From the NCBI GenBank assembly GCA_021823305.1, contig JAKAOE010000108.1, positions 1-6,611 of the forward strand: a stretch of DNA of 6,611 nucleotides, read 5' to 3'. Below, piece after piece: positions 1-5,702 of the stretch. The DNA comes from Acidobacteriota bacterium (GTDB lineage Bacteria > Acidobacteriota > Terriglobia > Terriglobales > SCQP01). Every line of letters begins with the position of its first letter. The stretch's first letter is position 1. A program made the translations under genes and the position numbers. The notes below the pieces were generated by a model. The model saw nothing but the letters and a program-made list of their open reading frames with translations, searched no databases and was not told the origin of the DNA.

Positions 1-935
1 GTGCGAGCGGCGAGTGCGGCGGCGAGGCCGAATTTCAAACCGAGCGGCCAGGGCCGGGCGGAGATAAAGCCCTCGACCGTGCCGGCGACCACCAGGACCG
101 GCGCCACGCCCGCGACCAGCAGCGCCGCCTCCTGGCCGGCTTTCGCCAGCGCGTCGCGGCGCGCATAGATGCCGGGAAAGAGCAGGCCCTGCGCCAGCCG
201 CAGTCCGGCGCCGCCGGCAACGCAGATCGAAGGCAGTTCGAGCACGCCGTGCGGGGCAACGAAGCTCCAGAGCGCGAGGCTCATGCCGGCCCGGGCGCAG
301 GCGGCGCCGACCGCGCCCAGGAGCAGGCCGTTGAAGAACAGCAGGTAGAGGGTGCCGAGGCCGGCGGTGATGCCCATGGCCACCATGGTGAGCGAGACGC
401 TGATGTTGTTGGTCATGATGGCGCTGGAGGCGGTGGGCGACATCGCCAGGACGGAGGCGGTCCACATCTGGTGTCGGGCGATGCTTTGCTGCACCGGCAG
501 CGGGGCGAGCTCGGCGAAGAACTGCGGCCGGGCGCGCGCCAGCACCGCACCGGCGGCGGCGCCGATGAGAAAGACCGCGGCCGCGGCGGCGATCGAGCCG
601 CGGCAGGCGCGCAGGGCGGGCCACCAGGTCTCGCGGTAAAACCGGCCGGGGCCGCGCCAGCGGCGGCGCGGAGCGGCGTAAACCAGCGCGTGCGCGCGGA
701 TGAGGAGCGCGTTCAGCGCCCGGGCATAGGCGGCGCTCTCCGGCTCGTCTCGCAGCGCGGCGAGGTCGGCGGCGGCCTGGCGGTAGAGACGGCCAAGCAG
801 GCGCACCTCGTCGCGGCGCAGGGCGGCGAGGCCGGCGGCCTCGACCCGGGCGGTCAACGCGCGCAGGCGATCCCAGTCGTCGCGGCGGCGGGCCAGCCAC
901 TCCGCGGAGACGATTCTCCGGGTCCCGGGCTCCAT
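1..935 (-). CDS. SpoIIM/DUF95-family integral membrane protein (3' end cut by the window edge)
   Basis: Reading the minus strand from the ATG at 935 gives 311 codons with no stop before the left edge. The first ~100 residues are soluble, helical and Arg/Ala-rich. From about residue 112 hydrophobic segments follow (about 112-132, 183-210, 220-250, 269-290, 298 onward). Hallmarks of the stage II sporulation protein M family are visible: an NN pair at 176-177, FNG at 201-203, PHG followed by Glu at 228-233, and EGFIS at 288-292. The family is usually about 320-340 residues, so little is missing. Its biochemical role outside spore formers is not established; it occurs widely in non-sporulating bacteria next to RDD, MoxR and DUF58 genes. 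The divergent RDD gene here fits that setting. No good Shine-Dalgarno precedes the ATG, but a TAGTAT hexamer lies 5 nt upstream. Family assignment is confident; function is unknown. Confidence 0.88.
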   Translation of the reverse strand, partial: MEPGTRRIVSAEWLARRRDDWDRLRALTARVEAAGLAALRRDEVRLLGRLYRQAAADLAALRDEPESAAYARALNALLIRAHALVYAAPRRRWRGPGRFYRETWWPALRACRGSIAAAAAVFLIGAAAGAVLARARPQFFAELAPLPVQQSIARHQMWTASVLAMSPTASSAIMTNNISVSLTMVAMGITAGLGTLYLLFFNGLLLGAVGAACARAGMSLALWSFVAPHGVLELPSICVAGGAGLRLAQGLLFPGIYARRDALAKAGQEAALLVAGVAPVLVVAGTVEGFISARPWPLGLKFGLAAALAAR

Positions 936-969
936 GCGGCATACTATCGCACGGACGGGAATGCCAGAC
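936..969. promoter_or_regulatory. Short divergent start region between the SpoIIM-like and RDD genes
   Basis: Only 34 bp separate the two chosen start codons. The one AT-rich patch is ATACTAT at 941-947, which is nearly its own reverse complement. It reads TACTAT on the plus strand (942-947) and TAGTAT on the minus strand (946-941), each matching four of six positions of the -10 consensus. No -35 element is evident for either direction. A shared or overlapping divergent promoter is plausible but rests on hexamer resemblance only. Confidence 0.3.
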
Positions 970-1737
970 ATGACCGAAGGCCCGGCGCCGGCGGCGGATT
1001 CGCTCGGCATCGCCACGCCGGAACAGGTGACGCTCGATTTTCCGATCGCCGGCGCCGGCAGCCGCTGCCTCGCCCTGGCCATCGACACGCTGCTGCTGGT
1101 CGCGGCCATGGTGATTCTCTCGTTGGTGATCGGCGCTTTCTCGCTCCTGCGGGTGTTGCGCAACGGCGGCTGGGTGGCGGCGATCTATGTCCTGCTGACG
1201 TTTGCGGTGTTTTGGGGCTACTTCAGCCTGTTTGAGATCGCCTGGCGCGGGCAGACGCCGGGCAAACGGGTGGCGCGGCTGCGCGTCATCGGGGTGAGCG
1301 GGCATCCCGCCACGGTGGGGCAGGTCCTGATCCGCAACGTGGTGCGCGCGGTGGATGTGCTACCGGGGATCTACGCCGTTGGCCTGGTGGCGATGCTGTG
1401 CAATCGGCGCGCGCAACGGCTGGGCGATTGGGCCGCCGGTACGATTGTGGTGCACGAAGCGGAGGCGGCGCTGCCGCCGCCGGTCGGCAGCGCGGCGCCG
1501 GCGGCGCTGGCGGCGGCCGTGCATCTCACCGCCGCCGACCTGGAGTTGCTGGAGCGCTACCTGCTGCGGCGCGGCGACTTGCCCGAGGCCGCGCGCGGCG
1601 ATCTCGAAGGCAAGATCCGCGCCCATCTCGCCCCGCGGCTGACGCCCGAGGCGCAAGCCCTGGCGGCCGCGCCCCGCGGGCTCGAGTCGCTGGCGGCGGC
1701 GCTCCGCGCTTCGCTCGGCTACGGCGGTCCGCGGTAG
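970..1737 (+). CDS. RDD-family integral membrane protein
   Basis: This is a 255-residue protein. The diagnostic RDD residues are present: Arg32 and Asp39 open the first membrane segment, and Arg126/Asp129 lie in the NVVRAVD motif of the third. Other family marks are GQTPGKR at 94-100 and RLGDWAAGT at 150-158. Membrane segments lie at about 38-60, 68-90 and 127-144. An Ala-rich linker (about 164-183) leads to a charged helical tail (185-224), a type of tail I recall from RDD proteins of MoxR/DUF58 clusters. The family's role is mostly unknown; some members have been reported to affect Na+/H+ exchange. I chose the ATG at 970 because the purine-rich GGACGGGA ends at 960, about 9 nt upstream. In-frame ATGs at 934 and 961 are alternatives; 934 would overlap the divergent gene's start codon. 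Confidence 0.88.
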   Translation: MTEGPAPAADSLGIATPEQVTLDFPIAGAGSRCLALAIDTLLLVAAMVILSLVIGAFSLLRVLRNGGWVAAIYVLLTFAVFWGYFSLFEIAWRGQTPGKRVARLRVIGVSGHPATVGQVLIRNVVRAVDVLPGIYAVGLVAMLCNRRAQRLGDWAAGTIVVHEAEAALPPPVGSAAPAALAAAVHLTAADLELLERYLLRRGDLPEAARGDLEGKIRAHLAPRLTPEAQALAAAPRGLESLAAALRASLGYGGPR

Positions 1738-1803
1738 AGAGTCTGCATTGTCCGGTTGCCCTGACGGCTGCGGATCAGAAGAATAGAAGAGGGAGGGGGA
1801 CCC
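1738..1803 (+). promoter_or_regulatory. Gap before the channel gene, with ribosome binding site and weak promoter candidate
   Basis: The 66-bp gap ends in a long purine run. AGGGAGG at 1790-1796, seven nt before the ATG at 1804, is a strong Shine-Dalgarno and fixes the start of the channel gene. A possible promoter is TTGCCC (1756-1761), 17 bp, then AAGAAT (1779-1784), matching four of six positions in each box. That would put the transcription start near the Shine-Dalgarno, so it may be chance. No hairpin followed by a T-run is seen after the RDD stop, so read-through from the RDD gene is likely. Confidence 0.45.
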
Positions 1804-2889
1804 ATGCCTCACTTGACCTGGCTGGCGGCGCATGCCGCGCATCTGCTCACCGACGTCATTATCCTGGGCGCCGCTATCATTGCCGGGCTGGTGGCGCACG
1901 CGATTATCTTTGGCGCACTCCGGCGGCTGGCGGGCAAACCCGCGCGCGTGGTCGAAGCGTCGCTTTACCAGCACGCGCGGCGGCCCTTGCGTTGGCTGCT
2001 GCCGATGCTCGGAGTGCTGCTGGCGATCCCGGCGGCGCCGCTGCCGGCGCTGGTGAGCCGGGGGCTGTCGCATCTGTTCAGCGTGGGGCTGATCGGAGGG
2101 ATCGCATGGTCCGTGCTGCTGCTCACCGACGTCGCCGCTGACGTGTTGGCGGCGCATTACCGCGTGGACGTGACCGACAACCTGGAGGCGCGGCGCATCC
2201 AGACGCAAGTGCAGGTGATGCGGCGCGTCACCGCGGTGATCGTGGTGATCGTCACCCTGGCGGTGATGCTGCTGACGTTTCCCGGCGCGCGCTCGATCGG
2301 CGCCAGCCTGCTGGCCTCGGCCGGCCTCGCTGGTTTGGTCGTCGGCATGGCGATGCGGCCCATGCTCTCGAACCTGGTAGCCGGCATTCAGATCGCGCTG
2401 ACCCAGCCCATCCGGCTCGAGGATGCGGTGATCGTGCAGGGCGAGTACGGCTGGATCGAGGAGATCACGGCCACCTACGTGGTGGTGCGGATCTGGGATT
2501 TGCGCCGGATGGTGCTGCCGCTGACCTATTTCATCGAGACCCCCTTCCAGAACTGGACGCGACACAGCGCCGACATCCTGGGCAACGTGATCCTGCATGT
2601 GGACTACAGCGCGCCGGTCGAGCCGCTGCGGCAGGAACTGACGCGACTGCTGCACGCCAACCCGCTGTGGAAGGGCCAGGTGTGCGGTATGCAGGTCACC
2701 GACGCGACCGAGCATACGCTGCAGCTGCGCGCCCTGATGGACGCGCGCAACGCTGGCCAGGCCTGGGACTTGCGCTGCCAGGTGCGCGAGGGGTTGGTGC
2801 AGTTCCTGCAGCAGAACTACCCCCAATGCCTGCCGCGCACCCGCGCCGAGATCAGCCCGCGGCCGCTGCCTGAGCCCACCCCGGCCTGA
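1804..2889 (+). CDS. MscS-family small-conductance mechanosensitive channel
   Basis: This 361-residue protein has likely membrane helices at about 14-38, 61-83, 91-116 and 138-158. They are followed by the MscS pore helix and beta domain: small-residue-rich 162-182, SNLVAGI at 189-195, then RLEDAVIVQG (204-213) and WIEEI (217-221). The PLTYFIETPFQNW block at 239-251 is typical of a soluble-sided MscS subfamily in which the segment before it carries WDLRR (231-235). The C-terminal alpha/beta domain runs to about 345. Such channels sit in the inner membrane and release solutes when tension rises after hypo-osmotic shock. A pore Arg-Pro (R185-P186) replaces the residues of E. coli MscS at that point, so gating details may differ. 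It follows the RDD gene by 66 bp and precedes the synthetase by 16 bp. Confidence 0.92.
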   Translation: MPHLTWLAAHAAHLLTDVIILGAAIIAGLVAHAIIFGALRRLAGKPARVVEASLYQHARRPLRWLLPMLGVLLAIPAAPLPALVSRGLSHLFSVGLIGGIAWSVLLLTDVAADVLAAHYRVDVTDNLEARRIQTQVQVMRRVTAVIVVIVTLAVMLLTFPGARSIGASLLASAGLAGLVVGMAMRPMLSNLVAGIQIALTQPIRLEDAVIVQGEYGWIEEITATYVVVRIWDLRRMVLPLTYFIETPFQNWTRHSADILGNVILHVDYSAPVEPLRQELTRLLHANPLWKGQVCGMQVTDATEHTLQLRALMDARNAGQAWDLRCQVREGLVQFLQQNYPQCLPRTRAEISPRPLPEPTPA

Positions 2890-2905
2890 CAGGCTACAAT
2901 GCCCC
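2890..2905 (+). promoter_or_regulatory. -10-like box in the 16-bp gap before the acyl-CoA synthetase
   Basis: TACAAT at 2895-2900 matches five of six positions of the bacterial -10 consensus and ends 5 nt before the ATG at 2906. A start 6-7 nt downstream of the box would fall on or beside that ATG, giving a leaderless message. No -35 element is seen 15-19 bp upstream, where the channel gene's 3' end lies. The only Shine-Dalgarno-like bases, AGG at 2891-2893, are too far away (12 nt) to be convincing. Confidence 0.35.
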
Positions 2906-4693
2906 ATGCCCGCGCGCGCACATTGGGCTGCGGCCCACGATCCGGGTCTGGTGTCGCTCAACCACCTGCTGCTGTGGCAGCGGGATGCGGGGGCGAACCG
3001 GTGCGTGGCGGCGAAGCGGGAAGGGAAGTGGCGGCGCACGAGCGGGCCGGAACTGTTCGCGCAGGTGCGGGCGCTGGCTTCGCGGCTCGACGCACGTTCG
3101 GGTGAGCGGGTGGCGATACTGGCGGAAAGCCGGCCGGAGTGGCTGATCGCGGATCTGGCGTGCCTGGCGGCGGGCGTGACCGACGTGCCGGTGTATCCGA
3201 CGCTGACCGGGGAGCAAGCGGCGTTCATTCTGCGCGACAGCCGGGCGGCGGGCGCGTTCGTTTCGACCGCCGAGCAGCTTGCCAAGCTCGAGTCGGTACG
3301 GGGCTCGCTGCCGGAGCTGCGCTGGATACGAAGCTTCGAATCGCCGGAGTGGGAGGCGCTCCTGGCGCCGGCGCCGGCGGCGGACGAGGCGGAGTTCATC
3401 GCGCGGCTGGCGGCCACGCCGGGCGAGCAGCTCGCCACGCTGATCTACACCTCGGGCACAACCGGGCGGCCGAAGGGGGTGCGGCTCACGCACGCCAACC
3501 TGTGCGCGAACCTCAACACCTCCACGATGGACTTTTGCTTCACCGACCGCGAGCTGCGGCTCTCGATCCTGCCGCTGGCGCACATCACCGAGCGGCACCT
3601 GGCCTACGTGGACATGCTCTACGACGCGGCGACCTACTTTGCCGGCAGTTTCGACACGGTCGCGAGCGATCTGCTCGAGGTAAATCCTACGGTGCTGGTT
3701 TCCGTGCCGCGGCTGTTTGAGAAGGTCGCGGCGGCGGTGCGGGCGCAGGCCGCGGGCGGGCTAAAACGGCGCATTCTGAGCTGGGCGCTGGGCGCCGGCA
3801 GCCGGCTGGGGCCCTACCGGTTGGCCGGAACCGCGGCCTCGGCGCCGGCGGGGTTGCGGCTGCGGGCGGCGCTGGCGGACGCACTGGTCGGACGCAAGCT
3901 CAAGGCCCGGCTGGGCGGCAGACTGGACAAGATCATCGCCGGCGGAGCGCCGCTGGGCAGGGACCTGGCCGAGTTTTTCCTGGCGCTCGGCCTGACCGTG
4001 GATGAAGGGTACGGGCTGACGGAAACCTCGCCGGTGATCGCGCTGAATCGGCCGGGCGGGAGGCGGCCAGGTTCGATCGGGCGGCCGCTGCCCAACGTCG
4101 AGGTGAAGTTCGCCGGCGACGGGGAATTGCTGGTGCGCGGGCCGTCGGTGTTCGCCGGTTACGAGGGCCTGCCGGAGGAGACGGCGGCGGCGTTCGAGGA
4201 TGCGTGGTTCAAAACGGGGGACATCGGACGGCAAGACGAGGACGGCTTTGTCTTCATCACCGACCGCAAGAAGGATTTGATCAAGACTTCCGGCGGCAAG
4301 TTCATTGCGCCGCAGCCGATCGAAGCCCGGCTCAAGACCAGCGGGCTGGTGGCGGAGGCGGTGCTGGTGGGCGACGGGCGCAACTACGCCTGCGCGCTGC
4401 TGGTGCCCAACTGGGAGGCGGTGACCGCGCGCGGGCTGGCCTGGACGGATCGCGCTTCCGCCTGCGGGCGCGACGACGTGCGGGCGCTGTTCGCGGCCGA
4501 GGTGGCCGCGGTCAACGCCGGGCTGGCGCGGTTTGAGACGATCAAGAAATTCGCGCTGCTGCCGGAGGCGTTCACCATCGCTTCGGGCGAGCTGACGCCG
4601 ACGATCAAGGTGCGGCGGCGTACGGTGGAGCAACGCTACGCGGCGCTGATTGACGCGATGTACACCGAGCCGAAGCCGGCCGGGACGGTATAG
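2906..4693 (+). CDS. Long-chain fatty acid-CoA ligase (AMP-forming acyl-CoA synthetase)
   Basis: At 595 residues this is full length for the FAA1/FadD15-type long-chain acyl-CoA synthetases. The enzyme makes acyl-AMP from fatty acid and ATP, then transfers the acyl group to CoA, feeding beta-oxidation or lipid synthesis at the inner membrane. All core motifs are present: the phosphate loop YTSGTTGRPKG at 181-191, LPLAHITERH near 220-230, GGAPL in the linker region, the adenine motif EGYGLTET at 367-374, TGD with ribose-binding Asp at 437-439, and DRKKDLIKTSGGK at 453-465. The C-terminal lysine expected to catalyse adenylation is K568 in TPTIKVRR. The N-terminus (RPEWLIADLA, then VPVYPTLT) also fits the long-chain class. 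The start at 2906 is preferred over an out-of-frame ATG at 2899. Chain-length preference cannot be read from sequence, and another carboxylate substrate is possible. The gene is probably expressed with the channel gene. Confidence 0.93.
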   Translation: MPARAHWAAAHDPGLVSLNHLLLWQRDAGANRCVAAKREGKWRRTSGPELFAQVRALASRLDARSGERVAILAESRPEWLIADLACLAAGVTDVPVYPTLTGEQAAFILRDSRAAGAFVSTAEQLAKLESVRGSLPELRWIRSFESPEWEALLAPAPAADEAEFIARLAATPGEQLATLIYTSGTTGRPKGVRLTHANLCANLNTSTMDFCFTDRELRLSILPLAHITERHLAYVDMLYDAATYFAGSFDTVASDLLEVNPTVLVSVPRLFEKVAAAVRAQAAGGLKRRILSWALGAGSRLGPYRLAGTAASAPAGLRLRAALADALVGRKLKARLGGRLDKIIAGGAPLGRDLAEFFLALGLTVDEGYGLTETSPVIALNRPGGRRPGSIGRPLPNVEVKFAGDGELLVRGPSVFAGYEGLPEETAAAFEDAWFKTGDIGRQDEDGFVFITDRKKDLIKTSGGKFIAPQPIEARLKTSGLVAEAVLVGDGRNYACALLVPNWEAVTARGLAWTDRASACGRDDVRALFAAEVAAVNAGLARFETIKKFALLPEAFTIASGELTPTIKVRRRTVEQRYAALIDAMYTEPKPAGTV

Positions 4694-4697
4694 GCGG

Positions 4698-5585
4698 CTA
4701 CGTGGGCGGGGCTTTTTTGGCAGCCAGTGCGATGAAGGCCAGGGCGGCGCGGCCCAGGGCGCGGTCGCGGCGGAAGATGAGGCCGAGGTCGCGGTAAAGC
4801 TGGCGCCCGGCGATGGGCAGGAGCGCGAGCTCGCCGGCTTGCGCCTCAGCGGCGGCGAGCGTGCGGGCGACGAACGCCAGGCCGAGGCCGGCGGCGGCGA
4901 AGCCTTTGAGCAGTTCGGTCGAGTCGAGCTCCATGGAGACCTGCAGCGCGCCTTGGCCGCCGAGCAGTTCCTCGATGGCCTCGCGCGTCTGGCCGGAGCG
5001 GGGCAGGAGCAGGGGCTCCTTGGCGATTTCGGCGGGGTCGAGCGGCTTGCCGCGCTTGGCCAGCGGATGCCTGGGCGCCAGCGCCACCAGCAACTCGTCG
5101 CGGTGCAGCGGCACCACCTTGAGGCGGGCATCGCCCACCGGGAGCGAGACGACGCCGAAGTCCACGCGGTTTTCCAGCACCGCCTCGAGAATTTCATTGT
5201 GCTCGCCGCGCCGGATGCGCACCTGCACGTCCGGGTTCTGGCGCTTGAAAGCGGCGAACACCTCCGGCAACACATGGAGGCAGCTGCCCTCGTTGGCGGC
5301 GATGTGGAGTTCGCCGCGCGGGCGCTGGCCCAAATCGCCGATCGCCTGAATACCCTCCTGCCGGAGCCGCAGAAGCTGTTGCGCGGTGCCATGAAAAAGG
5401 CGGCCGGCCTCGGTCAGGGCCACCCGGCCCGGGCTGCGGTCGAACAGCCGCGCTCCCACCTCCTCCTCCAGTTGGCGGATCTGAGCGCTGACCGCCGGCT
5501 GGGTGCGGAAGAGCTGCAGCGCCGCGCGGGAGAACGACTTCAGCCGTGCGACTTCAAGGAACGCTTGAAGTTGGTCAAAGTCCAT
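4698..5585 (-). CDS. LysR-family transcriptional regulator
   Basis: The 295-residue length is typical of LysR-type regulators. The N-terminal winged helix-turn-helix occupies about 2-61, with FLEVARLKSFSRAA (9-22), the recognition helix TQPAVSAQIRQLEEEVG (28-44), LFDRS (47-51) and LTEAG (57-61). A linker helix spans about 62-88, and the periplasmic-binding-like effector domain runs from 92 to the end, opening with GELHIAANEG. It should be a cytoplasmic tetramer responding to a small molecule, but the inducer cannot be deduced. It is divergent from glnA and converges on the synthetase gene with a 4-bp gap. An inverted repeat of LysR-operator layout sits just upstream of its start (5590-5610), so it probably represses its own gene. 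Shine-Dalgarno support is weak (GGA 4 nt before the ATG). No subfamily symbol is justified. Confidence 0.93.
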   Translation of the reverse strand: MDFDQLQAFLEVARLKSFSRAALQLFRTQPAVSAQIRQLEEEVGARLFDRSPGRVALTEAGRLFHGTAQQLLRLRQEGIQAIGDLGQRPRGELHIAANEGSCLHVLPEVFAAFKRQNPDVQVRIRRGEHNEILEAVLENRVDFGVVSLPVGDARLKVVPLHRDELLVALAPRHPLAKRGKPLDPAEIAKEPLLLPRSGQTREAIEELLGGQGALQVSMELDSTELLKGFAAAGLGLAFVARTLAAAEAQAGELALLPIAGRQLYRDLGLIFRRDRALGRAALAFIALAAKKAPPT

Positions 5586-5589
5586 AGGT

Positions 5590-5610
5590 CCAATAAAAAC
5601 AATTGATTGG
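5590..5610. promoter_or_regulatory. Putative LysR operator, CCAAT-N11-ATTGG
   Basis: Perfect 5-bp arms CCAAT (5590-5594) and ATTGG (5606-5610) flank an 11-bp spacer. This is the T-N11-A dyad recognised by LysR-type regulators. It starts 4 bp upstream of the regulator's start codon (5585) and overlaps the only candidate -10 for that gene. This fits the usual negative autoregulation, and binding could also influence glnA on the other side. The dyad is seen directly; the binding is inferred. Confidence 0.5.
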
Positions 5611-5690
5611 TGGCGACATCCTGCCGATTGTTACGCTGATTGCCTAGTTTAGCGCCCGCCGCAACTTGCGATTCAACCCTGCCGCCTACG

Positions 5691-5696
5691 AAGGAG
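5691..5696 (+). promoter_or_regulatory. Shine-Dalgarno of glnA
   Basis: AAGGAG with a 6-nt spacer to the ATG at 5703 is near ideal. It fixes the glnA start, and it contrasts with the poor or absent sites before the SpoIIM-like, synthetase and LysR genes. Confidence 0.85.
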
Positions 5697-5702
5697 CCGC
5701 TC

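Larger units (their letters stand above)
5586..5702. promoter_or_regulatory. Divergent lysR-glnA regulatory region
   Basis: This 117-bp gap is the most AT-rich part of the window, especially 5590-5610. It holds the T-N11-A inverted repeat, two further copies of GATTG (5626-5630 and 5638-5642), and the small palindrome GCAA-C-TTGC at 5661-5669. For glnA, a TAGTTT at 5645-5650 could be a -10 box but no matching -35 lies at the proper distance, so the promoter is not fixed. For the regulator, TTTATT on the minus strand (5598-5593) ends 7 nt before its start codon. No sigma-54 promoter was found. Confidence 0.5.

Noticed and set aside
1..935. The SpoIIM-like gene as evidence of a spore-forming organism
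   Set aside because: The DUF95 family is widespread in non-sporulating bacteria, and no other sporulation gene is present in the window.
249..1235. A 328-codon plus-strand frame opposite the SpoIIM-like gene
   Set aside because: Gly/Arg/Ala-rich shadow. The minus-strand frame here carries clear SpoIIM/DUF95 motifs, and the 3' part overlaps the RDD gene in another frame.
1360..3438. A 692-codon open frame on the minus strand opposite the RDD, channel and synthetase genes
   Set aside because: It runs across three well-supported genes and their gaps. Its translation is low-complexity Arg/Gln/His-rich sequence with no domain. Long antisense frames are expected in GC-rich coding DNA.
4713..4718. 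Six T residues after the synthetase stop as an intrinsic terminator
   Set aside because: The preceding bases form only a weak stem (AGCCG with CGGCT, loop of about 16 nt) that is not adjacent to the T-run, and the run encodes Lys codons of the LysR C-terminus.
3761..5392. A 543-codon minus-strand frame across the synthetase and LysR genes
   Set aside because: It overlaps the LysR gene in another frame and the synthetase on the other strand, and shows no recognisable motif.
4650..5606. A 318-codon plus-strand frame opposite the LysR gene
   Set aside because: The opposite strand encodes a full-length LysR regulator with all expected motifs; this frame is compositional.
5611..5625. A sigma-54-like promoter (TGG near 5611, GCC near 5623) upstream of glnA
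   Set aside because: With GG at 5612-5613, the required GC would fall at 5624-5625, which reads CC. The spacing is off by one and the rest of the consensus is poor.
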